This document shows positions 18,718 through 26,944 of a stretch of 64,000 nt of DNA, piece after piece. Under the pieces are notes generated by a model, which searched no databases, had not been told where the DNA came from, and worked only from the letters and a program-made list of their open reading frames with translations. Numbering within the stretch: the first letter of the stretch is position 1; each line of letters begins with the position of its first letter. The stretch is from a virus. The stretch is taken from the IMG/VR virus record IMGVR_UViG_3300031718_000001, positions 1 to 64,000 of that record. One strand, 5' to 3'. The position numbers and the translations under genes were made by a program.

Positions 18718-18980
18718 GCGAGGAGCAGCCCGAGCTGCCCCCGGTCACGTTCGCCAAGTGGCCGCAGCGCAAGTGCCGTCAGCCGATGACCACCGACGGG
18801 CTGATCGACCACTGGTGCGGGCTGCCCGAGCTGCACCCAGGCCCGTGCTGCCCTAGTACGCTCGCATCGGCGATCAGGCGGCGCCAGCAGTGGGAGTCCG
18901 TCCATCCGGGATGGGAGAAGCTCCAGGCCCAGGACGACCCGTTCGCCGATGTTACCCAGCGACTCCAGGAGGGCCGATGA
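18714..18980 (+). CDS. hypothetical cysteine-containing protein
   Basis: 88 aa, GTG start overlapping the previous stop. FAKWPQRKCRQPMTTDGLIDHWCG...HPGPCC suggests a small metal-binding or disulfide-like knuckle with the C-H-W-C-G...H..CC arrangement. No family recognised. Overlaps the next ATG by four bases. Confidence 0.55.
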   Translation: MSEEQPELPPVTFAKWPQRKCRQPMTTDGLIDHWCGLPELHPGPCCPSTLASAIRRRQQWESVHPGWEKLQAQDDPFADVTQRLQEGR

Positions 18981-19288
18981 CCACACCGCGGCATCCCGAT
19001 CAGATGGTTACAAGGCTCGCCCCCGGTGCCCCGAGAAACCCGGCAGGCGGTCTCGGCCACGCCGTGGTCAGGAACACGGCACCGAAGTTCAACATCGTGA
19101 TCAGCTCGTCAGCGGACGGCGCCGAGCTGGTCCGGATGACCGAGGACGAGCGCGGCTGCCTGGTGGTGACCGGGAATGAGGCGCGCTGGGACGAGGGGGC
19201 CAAGCGGTTCCTGCACGAGATGATGCAGTGGTCCGGCCTGGTCGGAATCAACTGGAAGAGCGAGGTCGTCAAGGCCGTCGAGGAGTAG
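18977..19288 (+). CDS. hypothetical protein
   Basis: 103 aa, ATG overlapping the previous stop (ATGA). N-terminal Pro/Arg-rich stretch, then an alpha/beta region (KFNIVISSSADGAELVRM, CLVVTGNEARWDEGAKRF). No motif recognised. Part of the tightly packed plus-strand unit downstream of the giant genes. Confidence 0.55.
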   Translation: MTTPRHPDQMVTRLAPGAPRNPAGGLGHAVVRNTAPKFNIVISSSADGAELVRMTEDERGCLVVTGNEARWDEGAKRFLHEMMQWSGLVGINWKSEVVKAVEE

Positions 19289-19289
19289 C

Positions 19290-19385
19290 GTGCGCTGGAT
19301 GCTCGGCACGATCCTGCTCATCCTGGCCACGGCCGTGCTGCTGATCATCTTCATCCACGTCGCCGTGTACCACCCTCATCACTAG
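19290..19385 (+). CDS. 31-residue single-pass membrane peptide
   Basis: GTG at 19290 to TAG at 19385: RWMLGTILLILATAVLLII-type hydrophobic helix, then FIHVAVYHPHH. One base separates it from the previous stop and a ribosome-binding site for the next gene follows its stop. Short, but coding potential is supported by the tight spacing and the clear transmembrane profile. Function unknown. Confidence 0.5.
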   Translation: MRWMLGTILLILATAVLLIIFIHVAVYHPHH

Positions 19386-19394
19386 GAGCACGCC

Positions 19395-20123
19395 TTGATC
19401 GTCGGGGTCCAGAACCTCTCCAAGTCCGTCACGAACCAGGACGCTTACGATATGTCGCTGCTGGTCAACCGGCAGCTCCGCGATCATGTCGCCCCGGCCT
19501 GGGGGCTGCTGCCCCCTACCGTCCTCTACCTGCCCAACGGGGCCAGCGGCGTGCACTACGACGCCATCATCGGCATCCTCGACGATGCCGATCAGGCCGG
19601 CGACCTCGGCTGGCACACCGAGGGGCCGGACGCCGACGTATACGGCCGCGTGTTCGCCCAGCCCGTGCTGGCCAACGGCGGCAACGCCCTGACCGCTGAC
19701 CTGTCCGTATGCTCGGTCCTGTCGCACGAGGCGATCGAGACGCTCGGCGACTCCGCCTGCGACCGCTGGGCGCAGCAGGAGAGCGGCATGCTGATCGCGG
19801 TGGAGCTGGCCGACCCGGTGGAGAGCGACTCCTACCAGCTCACCGTCTCTGCCAGGGGCGAGCAGGTCACCGGCACCGTATCCGACTTCGTGCTGCCTGC
19901 ATGGTTCGACCCGCAGGCAGCGGGCGGGAACACGGACCACATGGGCCTGGTCACCGCTCCGTTCCAGGTGCGCGACACCGGCTACGTCATCCAGATGAAC
20001 GGCGGGAACGTAACCGAGGTGTGGGGCGAGCGCTACCCGGGGTGGCGCCGGGCCACCAAGCAGAACCCGCTGTCCCGGACGGCCCGCCGGAACTGGGCGG
20101 CCACGCCGGTTACTGTCACCTGA
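19395..20123 (+). CDS. metallopeptidase-like protein
   Basis: 242 aa from a TTG with AGGAG seven bases upstream. The central SVLSHEAIETLGDSACDRW is the SHExxE...D/W signature of a protein family found in actinophages and bacteria that resembles zinc-metallopeptidase active-site helices, with beta-rich flanks (YLPNGASGVHYDAIIGILDD; GLVTAPFQVRDTGYVIQMNG). Whether it is catalytic is not known; the third histidine ligand is not obvious. It may process virion or host proteins. Last gene before promoter copy C. Confidence 0.55.
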   Translation: MIVGVQNLSKSVTNQDAYDMSLLVNRQLRDHVAPAWGLLPPTVLYLPNGASGVHYDAIIGILDDADQAGDLGWHTEGPDADVYGRVFAQPVLANGGNALTADLSVCSVLSHEAIETLGDSACDRWAQQESGMLIAVELADPVESDSYQLTVSARGEQVTGTVSDFVLPAWFDPQAAGGNTDHMGLVTAPFQVRDTGYVIQMNGGNVTEVWGERYPGWRRATKQNPLSRTARRNWAATPVTVT

Positions 20124-20130
20124 TGGTTTG

Positions 20131-20151
20131 ACTAGCAAGAAAAGCTGTATT
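20131..20151 (+). promoter_or_regulatory. copy C of the spacer element
   Basis: Reads ACTAGCAAGAAAAGCTGTATT on the plus strand (the element itself is on the minus strand). A -10-like TATTAC (20148-20153) points at the gene at 20213; TTTGAC lies upstream. In the 89-bp gap between two plus-strand genes, the only sizeable gap in this unit. Confidence 0.55.
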
Positions 20152-20212
20152 ACCCTTGCAGGTATTGGCGTCGGGCTGACCCGGCTGTCGATTCCTTGCA
20201 CGCGGTGCTCAG

Positions 20213-21193
20213 ATGGCCCCGCCGCCGGGCGCGCTTCCTGCGGGGAGCGCGCCCGTGCCATGTGAGGACGAGGGAAGGGCGGGCGGGACGGTTAACGGCC
20301 TGATAACGAGGTCTGGCGCCTGGTCCGGTGAGCGCGCCCGGGTCAGTGCCTATGTCGTCCACTGCAAGCACGCGCTCTATGACGTGTATGGCGGGCGTCC
20401 CGGGCCGCTAGGCAACCCGTTCGTCATCGGCACCGATGGCAGCCGGGCTGAGGTGATCACCAGGTTCGAGGAGCACCTGCTGAGCACGCCTGCGCTGCTC
20501 GCAATGCTGCCTGAACTGCGCGGGAAGATAATCGGCTGCTGGTGCGCTCCACGGCCATGCCATTGCGAGGTACTGGCCTGGTACGCGAACTGCGGGGAAG
20601 GAGTATCACAGATGGATAAAGAAGCTCAGCTAGCTGCGCTGTATGCCGAGTACGCGACGAGCCCGGTCCTCCAGCAGGTTGCCGACGGCAGGCGGCTGGT
20701 GCGCGGTTACGGCCCGCTCGAAGCCCCGCTGGTCGTCATCGGCGAGGCCCCGGGCGAGCAGGAGGACATCCAGGGCCGTCCGTTCGTCGGGCCGTCCGGA
20801 CGGCTCCTCCAGGAACTGTTCGCCAGGGCGGAGCTGCCCTGGGATCTGTGTTATGTAACGAACGTACTGCCATGGCGACCGCCCGGCAACCGCACGCCGT
20901 ACCAGTTCGAGATCATCGCCAGCTACCCGCGGGTCGAGCGCGAGATCGACCTGATCCAGCCGGTGCTCGTGGTGGCGGCCGGGTCCGTCGCCTGGCATGC
21001 GGTCAGCCAGGCCGAGCTGGGTGCGTTCACCACGGCTCGCGGCCACTGGATGCAGGTGCCCTGGAAGGACTGGATGGTGCTGCCGGTGTTCCACCCGAGC
21101 GCCATCCTGCGGGCTCACGGCACCGAGCGAGCCCAGATGGAGGAGCAGACTATCCGCGCCCTGCGCAGTGCCCTGGCCGGCGCCGATGCCTGA
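20213..21193 (+). CDS. DUF4326 domain fused to family-4-like uracil-DNA glycosylase
   Basis: Up to 326 aa; start uncertain (ATG 20213 has no clear ribosome-binding site; GTG 20255 is an alternative). Residues about 50-130 are a DUF4326 domain: HCKHALYDVYGG, GPLGNPFVIG, SRAEVITRF and GCWCAPRPCHCEVLAWY. Residues about 150-320 are a uracil-DNA glycosylase: GEAPGEQEDIQGRPFVGPSG from about 177 (motif 1) and VFHPSAIL with H294 (motif 3). Family-4 enzymes usually carry four Fe-S cysteines; I do not see all four, so it may be a cluster-less variant. It would remove uracil from DNA or act on modified bases. First gene after promoter copy C. Confidence 0.8.
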   Translation: MAPPPGALPAGSAPVPCEDEGRAGGTVNGLITRSGAWSGERARVSAYVVHCKHALYDVYGGRPGPLGNPFVIGTDGSRAEVITRFEEHLLSTPALLAMLPELRGKIIGCWCAPRPCHCEVLAWYANCGEGVSQMDKEAQLAALYAEYATSPVLQQVADGRRLVRGYGPLEAPLVVIGEAPGEQEDIQGRPFVGPSGRLLQELFARAELPWDLCYVTNVLPWRPPGNRTPYQFEIIASYPRVEREIDLIQPVLVVAAGSVAWHAVSQAELGAFTTARGHWMQVPWKDWMVLPVFHPSAILRAHGTERAQMEEQTIRALRSALAGADA

Positions 21194-21740
21194 CGAGGAG
21201 ATCCCGGTCATCGAAGGCCCGGACCCGCGCGCCTGGCATGGCGACCCGGCGATCTGGGAGCGGCTCCTGGATGTCGAGGCCGTGGACCGGGTGTACAAGG
21301 CGATGGAGGGCGAGATCGCCCAGGACGAGGGGACCGGCCCGGCTTACCAGGAGGGACGCCGGCTGCTCCGGCATCTCGGCGGTCACTGCCGTGAGCAGCT
21401 CGCCCTCGCCTTGCTGGCCGCGTACGGAGTCGAGCCCGGTGAGACCGAGACCTCCCCGTTCGATAACGCGGGAAGGTCTCGGGCGTTCGGAGCCGGGACC
21501 TCACCTCCTGACGGGACCTTACCGGCTCCGGTAGCAGCAGCGCCCCCGGAAGGTACGGAGGCGCTTTGTCTACGACGACTGTCTGGGAAGCCGGGCTCAC
21601 GTGCGACGCTGAGGGGTGCGGCGGCGAGTTCACGCTCGGCGAGGAGATCATCTACTGGTACGGCCGCAAGCTGCACCAGAAGTGCGCCAGCGCCGACGCG
21701 GCCAGCCGGCGTGAGGCCTCGGGCGAGGACGGCGACGTGA
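21186..21740 (+). CDS. hypothetical protein, C-terminal frame doubtful
   Basis: The ATG overlaps the UDG stop by 8 bases. The first about 100 residues look real (helical, IPVIEGPDPRAWHG; REQLALALLAAYGV). Beyond about residue 125 the frame overlaps the next gene by 175 bases and turns Arg/Ser-rich like an out-of-frame reading, so the native stop may have been lost by a frameshift near 21440-21540, where strong inverted repeats occur. Function unknown. Confidence 0.4.
   Translation: MPDEEIPVIEGPDPRAWHGDPAIWERLLDVEAVDRVYKAMEGEIAQDEGTGPAYQEGRRLLRHLGGHCREQLALALLAAYGVEPGETETSPFDNAGRSRAFGAGTSPPDGTLPAPVAAAPPEGTEALCLRRLSGKPGSRATLRGAAASSRSARRSSTGTAASCTRSAPAPTRPAGVRPRARTAT
21447..21530. repeat. two adjacent inverted repeats
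   Basis: GAGACCTCCCC (21447-21457) faces GGGAAGGTCTC (21470-21480); immediately after, CGGAGCCGG (21488-21496) pairs perfectly with CCGGCTCCG (21522-21530). They lie 35 bases upstream of a GGAGG-TTG translation start. They could be RNA stem-loops controlling the next gene, or remnants of an intergenic terminator region. Confidence 0.45.
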
Positions 21741-22426
21741 TGCTGGCGGCACGCCAGCTCCTGGACTCCGGTGCCCGCGTGGTGCTGACCCGGCGTCAGC
21801 TCAGGGACCTGATCGGCCTGGCAGAGAAGCAGGGCCTGGAGCCCGTCAGGAAGCCCGACACGGGCCGTCAGCAGTGGTACGGCCGACTCCATGGCTGGAG
21901 CGCTGAACGTGTCCGTGCGGGGCTCTCAGCGGCCGAGGTGATAGGCCTGTGGCTCGACTTCCTCGACGCGGGCCGGATACCCCCGCTGCGCGTCCGTGAC
22001 CTGACCGCGATCGTCGATGTGATCAGCCGCCGTGACCCGTCCGTGATCGTTACCACCGCGTTACCCGGCTTCTCGCGTGACCTGGCGCCCGGCCGCAGAA
22101 GGGACAGGAACGCCCTGAGATGCGGAGGAACCGATGACAGATCGCAGCGCCCTGGTAGCGGCCGTCCAGACCGCCGGCAGCGGGGCAGCGCTCGCCCAGG
22201 CCGTCGCGACGCTGGATGCCCACGACCGCCACCGCGCCGCAGCGCTCAATGCCCAGCGCGACCTCGACCTGGGCGTGCAGATCGTCGCCGAGCGGCTCAC
22301 CCCCGTCCCGCTGCACGAGCATCACACCGCGGCCACCGACTGGCTGGGCGACTACCAGGAACCCGCGGACGGCACCTACCGCACCGCGATGATCGCGGAG
22401 GCATCCGTCTGGTACCGCGGCCTTGA
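21566..22426 (+). CDS. zinc-ribbon/helical protein with overlong reading frame
   Basis: TTG start with GGAGG six bases upstream. N-terminus LTCDAEGCGGEFTLGEEIIYWYGRKLHQKC is a treble-clef-like CxxxxC...H..C site; the middle is helical (RRQLRDLIGLAEKQGL; ERVRAGLSAAEVIGLWLDFL). After about residue 175 it runs 293 bases into the next gene and becomes Arg/Pro-rich. In another frame the segment 22081-22137 reads PGARPQKGQERPEMRRNR and stops at a TGA overlapping the next ATG, the normal arrangement here. A base lost or gained near 22080 is therefore likely. Confidence 0.5.
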   Translation: MSTTTVWEAGLTCDAEGCGGEFTLGEEIIYWYGRKLHQKCASADAASRREASGEDGDVMLAARQLLDSGARVVLTRRQLRDLIGLAEKQGLEPVRKPDTGRQQWYGRLHGWSAERVRAGLSAAEVIGLWLDFLDAGRIPPLRVRDLTAIVDVISRRDPSVIVTTALPGFSRDLAPGRRRDRNALRCGGTDDRSQRPGSGRPDRRQRGSARPGRRDAGCPRPPPRRSAQCPARPRPGRADRRRAAHPRPAARASHRGHRLAGRLPGTRGRHLPHRDDRGGIRLVPRP

Positions 22427-23747
22427 CCCGGCCGTCCGCGGGGATGCCCAGGAGCTGGCCGAGCAGGCCCGCGGCCGGGCGCGCACCGCTGCGTCCGCCT
22501 TCGGCGCCCAGGCCGTCGCAGCCCAGCATGAGTTCCTCCAGGTGGTCAGTTACCTCCGCATGGCCGAAGGTGCCAGCGGGCTGCCGCAGATCGACCAGAC
22601 CATCGACCCGAACAACCAGCCGAGCGCCACGCCGTACCCGACCGAGGTGTTCCCGACCTTCGGCGAGGAACAGGACCCGTATAACGGCGTCGAGACCAGC
22701 AACCACCAGTCGGGTGCGGCCAGCGCCGGCGCTCCGCTGATCCAGCAGGTCGAGCAGCAGAACGCCTCGGGTTCCGGCTTCGGGACCGGCCCGGAGAAGC
22801 CTGACGAGCACAGCCTCGGCTTCGACACGAGCAACTCCTACGCCGAAGTGCCGCTCGGGCCGCCCGGCCAGATCCCCACGGCTCCCGCCGCGACGGACCA
22901 GATGGCCTCCAGCCACCCGAACCCGGTGGCGGGCACCATCCAGGATGCCGGGAGCGACCGGCGCCCCACCGTGGCGCACATCGAGGGCTACAGCCTGCCG
23001 GACCCGTTCGGCTACCGGTGGCCGATGACCGGGGAGGTGCACCACCCGTTCCACGAGCGGTGCGCCAGCGCGCACTGGCCGGATGAGTCCTGCGGCGACC
23101 GCACGCACACAGCGTCCATGGCGGTCGGGTACATGATGAACCTGGATCAGGCCCGGCGCCAGGCTGCCTGCGAGGCCGTCGGCGTGCGCGAGGGAGTCCG
23201 GATCGTCGCTTCAACCGGCTCGCTGGCCGAGCTGGGCGGCTATCACAACCGGTTCGCCGCCGCCTGGAACGGCTCGGGCCGGACAGCCGACGACACTGCG
23301 GTGCTGCACGGGTTCATGGCCGTGGTGCGCCCGGTACTGGCCGAGGTAGGCCAGCGGGAAGCCAAGTCGTGTGACGAGTGCGCCTCGGGCAACTGCCAGA
23401 ACTGCAAGGGGCACGGCTGCACGTGCAGCAAGTGCACCACCCAGTTCGGCCCGCGGCCGGGGAACTCCAAGACCGCGGCAGGCGGCCTCGCGGCCGGAGG
23501 CGTTACCGAGCACGAGCGCGAGACCGCCACGCATCACCTGCCCGGCACTGACGGCAAGTTCCCGGTCAACGGCCCGGCCGATGTGGAGAACGCCAAGCAC
23601 GACATCGGCCGGACTAATGAGCCGCACGCAAAGGTGGTCCGGTACATCAACGAGATGGCGAAGGAGTACCACGTCGCGCCAGTCGGCGGCAGCCAGAAGG
23701 CCGCAGCCCTGGGGAGGGAGCCAAATTTTACGGTCACGGCGCTCTGA
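22134..23747 (+). CDS. multidomain protein with cysteine cluster and DUF6582-like end
   Basis: 537 aa, GGAGGAACCG directly before the ATG. N-terminal about 140 residues are Ala-rich helices, followed by ASGLPQIDQTIDPNNQPS, a segment with a paralogue in the next protein (ASGLTQIQQVTDPNNAPS). Middle region is Pro/Gly linker. A cysteine cluster CDECASGNCQNCKGHGCTCSKC lies near residues 420-440, and the C-terminus (HHLPGTDGKFPVNGPADVENAKHDIGRT..., spread over about 45 residues) resembles the short DUF6582-type phage domain. Possibly a structural or scaffold-related protein; no firm function. Confidence 0.55.
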   Translation: MTDRSALVAAVQTAGSGAALAQAVATLDAHDRHRAAALNAQRDLDLGVQIVAERLTPVPLHEHHTAATDWLGDYQEPADGTYRTAMIAEASVWYRGLDPAVRGDAQELAEQARGRARTAASAFGAQAVAAQHEFLQVVSYLRMAEGASGLPQIDQTIDPNNQPSATPYPTEVFPTFGEEQDPYNGVETSNHQSGAASAGAPLIQQVEQQNASGSGFGTGPEKPDEHSLGFDTSNSYAEVPLGPPGQIPTAPAATDQMASSHPNPVAGTIQDAGSDRRPTVAHIEGYSLPDPFGYRWPMTGEVHHPFHERCASAHWPDESCGDRTHTASMAVGYMMNLDQARRQAACEAVGVREGVRIVASTGSLAELGGYHNRFAAAWNGSGRTADDTAVLHGFMAVVRPVLAEVGQREAKSCDECASGNCQNCKGHGCTCSKCTTQFGPRPGNSKTAAGGLAAGGVTEHERETATHHLPGTDGKFPVNGPADVENAKHDIGRTNEPHAKVVRYINEMAKEYHVAPVGGSQKAAALGREPNFTVTAL

Positions 23748-23782
23748 CCAGGACAGCCCAGAGCGCCCTCTCGCCGCAGGAT

Positions 23783-25495
23783 ATGGTCGCCGGGATGCCG
23801 GCCATGTCTGCCTCCGGCGACATGGCCGCCGCGACGCCCGGCGCGGAGGAGGAGACCGCTGGCAGCGTCAGCAACACCGCCCCCATGGGCGCGTCCGCCT
23901 CGGTGCGCCAGGGCGCCAGCGGGCTGACCCAGATCCAGCAGGTCACCGACCCGAACAACGCGCCGAGCCCGCAGGATGACCAGCTTCCCGAGGGCGTCAT
24001 GTTCCCGATTAACGAGAGATGGTCTCAGCAGTGGGTCACCGGCCCGCAGGGCGCCCAGCCCCAGGGCGCCAAGGAGGCCGCCCGCCAGAACGGGCTGCCG
24101 ACCCGGGCGGCGGAGATGTTCGGCCGGATGGACGCCATGGACGGGCGCCAGCCGCAGCACAAGGACGAGTTCGCCTACTCCAAGATCCAGCACGGCCGCT
24201 ACCTGGGCGGCTGGAATGAGACGGCCGGCCTGATCCACGGCATGGTCGGCCGTGCCCCGATGTCCAGGGACGAGTACACCAGCGCGACCGGCCGGCCGGA
24301 CCTGCATCCGCACTACCTGTCCGCGTATGCCCAGGGCCGGAAGATGAACTCCAGCACGAGCGGCCCGTACGGCGACAGCCAGCAGCTAACCGCCGCGCTC
24401 CAGGTCCGGGCCGATACCTGGACCTCGCCGCACCAGACCACTGATGACCTGAATCCGCCGTACAACTCCCCGGCCACTGCGCCGCAGCCGGCCAGCCAGA
24501 ACATGGACCCGCGCGCCCAGGACTACGCGGCTGGCCAGAAGGCAGGCAAGGACGACAAGGCGAGCGGCCAGCGGCCGGCCTTCGCCGACAACTCCTCGAC
24601 GGTCTCCCCCTACGTCAAGGGGTATGCCGAGGCCTACGGCGCCCCCGCGGCTCCGTCGGATCAGATGGACGTGCCCGCCAGCATGGAACCGGGCGCCGAC
24701 TCGGGGCAGGCCCTGAACACCCAGCAGGCGCAGCAGGCCTTCCAGGTGGCCCGCGCGTCGCTCTCGTTCGCTCCTGCCGAGCTGTTCCGGGATGCCGACT
24801 TCTCGAAGGGCTACCTGTATGCCTCGAAGTGGCGGCCTGGCACCCGCCTGGTGTCCCGCGGGTCGGCCAGGTTCGAGGCCGGGCTGTATGCCGGCATCAC
24901 CGACTCGCCCGCCAGTCATCAGCAGGCGTGGCTCTCGGCGCATGCGGCTGCGTCCGGGAGCCACCCGGTCCTTGCCAGGCGGATCGCCCTGCACCGCTCG
25001 TTCACCCGCAAGCACGCCAGGAAGACGGGCCTGCGTGCCCAGGGCGCCTACATCCGCAATGCGGGGGTGTCTACCGACCTGATCACCGACGGGCCGGGTA
25101 CCTCCCCGGACCCGATGGGCGCGACGCCGCTGAACGGGCCGGGTACCGCACCGGAGATGGCCGGGGCGAACAACGCGAACGCACCGGGCGGCTCCCCGCC
25201 GTACCAGGGTGCGCCGCCGCTGCCGGGCGGCCCGGTGGTATCCGATGACGTGATGGGCAGGCAGCAGGAAGCCCCGCAGCCGTCCGGGCCGTTCACCAAC
25301 ACGTTCTCCGGCCGGCACCCGGAGAACGTCACCCTGGCTCCCGTGGCGCCGAACAGCGCGGCCGGGCCGGGCTACTCGAACAGGAGCGCCTACTCCGGCG
25401 ACCCGCTCGGCGGCGACCGCACGGCGAACCTCAGACTGGCCGCGTTCCGCGAGCGCGTCCAGCAGGGACTGGCTCAGATGGGAGTACCGGCATGA
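23783..25495 (+). CDS. long low-complexity protein, paralogous N-terminus
   Basis: 570 aa. Start set at the ATG at 23783 (GCAGGAT before it), but the frame is open upstream and reads plausible protein (KFYGHGALTRTAQSALSPQD) back to about 23720, so it may extend or derive from a split of the previous gene. Contains ASGLTQIQQVTDPNNAPS, matching the preceding protein, several 'YAQGRK/YAAGQKAGK/YVKGYAEAYG' short repeats, and a Pro/Gly/Asn-rich C-terminal third. No enzymatic motif. Likely structural or assembly related by size and composition only. Confidence 0.5.
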   Translation: MVAGMPAMSASGDMAAATPGAEEETAGSVSNTAPMGASASVRQGASGLTQIQQVTDPNNAPSPQDDQLPEGVMFPINERWSQQWVTGPQGAQPQGAKEAARQNGLPTRAAEMFGRMDAMDGRQPQHKDEFAYSKIQHGRYLGGWNETAGLIHGMVGRAPMSRDEYTSATGRPDLHPHYLSAYAQGRKMNSSTSGPYGDSQQLTAALQVRADTWTSPHQTTDDLNPPYNSPATAPQPASQNMDPRAQDYAAGQKAGKDDKASGQRPAFADNSSTVSPYVKGYAEAYGAPAAPSDQMDVPASMEPGADSGQALNTQQAQQAFQVARASLSFAPAELFRDADFSKGYLYASKWRPGTRLVSRGSARFEAGLYAGITDSPASHQQAWLSAHAAASGSHPVLARRIALHRSFTRKHARKTGLRAQGAYIRNAGVSTDLITDGPGTSPDPMGATPLNGPGTAPEMAGANNANAPGGSPPYQGAPPLPGGPVVSDDVMGRQQEAPQPSGPFTNTFSGRHPENVTLAPVAPNSAAGPGYSNRSAYSGDPLGGDRTANLRLAAFRERVQQGLAQMGVPA

Positions 25496-26502
25496 CCGAG
25501 TGGAGCGGCGACATGTGGGCCGAGGCCTCAGCCGATCACGACCTGATGGCCCGCGAGGCCGCGCTTGCCCTGGCCGATGCCGAGCTGGAGGCGATCATGC
25601 CATTCCTGCTCGCGTCACGGTCAGCATCGGAGTTCACGCACCGCAGCGCCCTGGCCAAGGCGTCGATCTGCTCGATCGCCGCGCGGTGCGGGATCAGCGA
25701 GGATGACCTGATGGCCACGGCCCGGCGCCATTACGAGCTGTACCGCAAGGCGCTGGCAGAGGGCACCGACCCGGTGATCTCGCTCGAACCGCTGCTGAAC
25801 GGAGGCCAGGGCGGCCCGGAGAAGCCGGACGAGCACGACACCGGCCCGGACTTCAGCCACGGCTACAGCGAGGTTCCCGCCGGTCCTCCGGGCGGTCCTG
25901 ACCCGGCAGTGACCCGGCCACGGCCGCCCTCGACGGGTCCTGTCCAGGAGGCTACCGGCGCGGTACGGCGGCAGGCCCAGGGCGGCAGCATGACGATGCC
26001 CTACACGCCGATGGCGCCCGACACCGGCACCGGGGCAGGATCGGTGGACATGGGCACTCCCGCGGCTAACGGAGGCGGCCTTTCTGCGAGCCTTCCCGCT
26101 GGCATGGCCGGGAACGGCGACGATACCACCCCGATCACGCCGCCTTCGATCGGCCAGGTAACCTCATCAGCCGATCCGGTGCGGCGCAAGGTGATGGCCA
26201 TCACCGCGGCGATCTCGGCAACCAACCCGGGCTTGCCGCAGGACGAGTGCGAGCGGGTCGCGCGCCAGGTGGTCGGCCGCTACTTCTTCGAGGCTGACCT
26301 GAACGGCAGCGTGATGAACGATGAGCCGGTGAACGACGGCGGAGGCGGATCAGGAGGCTCCGGCGGTTCGGGCGGCGGAGGCGGATTGCTCCAGCACGGC
26401 CTGGAGTGGCAGGGCCTGAAGTCGATGATCCCGGGCGGCGGCGAGGCAGCGGCCGGAGGAGGCGCTGCCGAGGTTGCCGAGCTGGGCGCGCTGGCCCTCT
26501 GA
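25492..26502 (+). CDS. hypothetical protein with Gly-Ser linker
   Basis: 336 aa, ATG overlapping the previous stop. Helical N-terminus (EAALALADAELEAIMPFLL) followed by PEKPDEHDTGPDFSHGYSEVP, which resembles PEKPDEHSLGFDTSNSYAEVP in the protein at 22134, so the three proteins share modules. A GGGGSGGSGGSGGGGG linker lies near residue 290. Last gene of the plus-strand block; a terminator follows. Confidence 0.55.
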   Translation: MTEWSGDMWAEASADHDLMAREAALALADAELEAIMPFLLASRSASEFTHRSALAKASICSIAARCGISEDDLMATARRHYELYRKALAEGTDPVISLEPLLNGGQGGPEKPDEHDTGPDFSHGYSEVPAGPPGGPDPAVTRPRPPSTGPVQEATGAVRRQAQGGSMTMPYTPMAPDTGTGAGSVDMGTPAANGGGLSASLPAGMAGNGDDTTPITPPSIGQVTSSADPVRRKVMAITAAISATNPGLPQDECERVARQVVGRYFFEADLNGSVMNDEPVNDGGGGSGGSGGSGGGGGLLQHGLEWQGLKSMIPGGGEAAAGGGAAEVAELGALAL

Positions 26503-26509
26503 GCACGAG

Positions 26510-26541
26510 AAAGGCGGCCCACCCTGCGTGAGCCGCCTTTT
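26510..26541. terminator. convergent terminator
   Basis: AAAGGCGG (26510-26517) pairs perfectly with CCGCCTTT (26533-26540), flanked by A on one side and T on the other, so it can stop both the plus-strand block and the minus-strand operon that ends at 26570. Confidence 0.8.
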
Positions 26542-26569
26542 CCTCGGTACCAGGCGATGCGGGCCTAGC

Positions 26570-26941
26570 CTACTCCTCGGCCGCGAACACGATCTCCAGG
26601 TAGGCCTCTGCGCGGGACTCGCTGATCCAGCCGTTCTGCGAGAAGCTGGTTGCCCCCTCCACGCCCCACGTCTCGATCGCGCAGCGCTGGGGGTCCTTGA
26701 GCACCCGGAACCCGATGTTGTGCGCGGCCTCCTCGCCGGGCTCCAGCCGGTCCTTGCCCTCAGCAGGCAGCAGCCAGACCCAGCTCATCCGCCAGACATC
26801 GCGCACCCGCACCCAGTCGTTCACGCTGTGAACCGAAGCGGGGTGGCCGAGCAGGGCGCTGATCCGCTCGGCTGACTTGATGCAGGCCTGCCGCAGCGCG
26901 TCCGCTTCGAGGCCGCGCAGCTCCGTTACCGTCTTCTCCAT
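26570..26941 (-). CDS. hypothetical protein
   Basis: 123 aa with GAAAGGATGACTC before the ATG. An N-terminal helix (MEKTVTELRGLEADALRQAC) leads into a W/V-rich alpha/beta domain. Last gene of the methyltransferase operon. No family recognised. Confidence 0.6.
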   Translation of the reverse strand: MEKTVTELRGLEADALRQACIKSAERISALLGHPASVHSVNDWVRVRDVWRMSWVWLLPAEGKDRLEPGEEAAHNIGFRVLKDPQRCAIETWGVEGATSFSQNGWISESRAEAYLEIVFAAEE

Positions 26942-26944
26942 GAG

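Noticed and set aside
23747-23783. Intein or programmed frameshift between the proteins at 22134 and 23783
   Set aside because: No intein splice motifs and no slippery heptamer with a downstream structure; the first protein has a plausible natural end.
26338-26390. GGAGGC-type repeats in the gene at 25492 as a DNA repeat element
   Set aside because: They encode a Gly/Ser linker in frame and have no further DNA-level structure.
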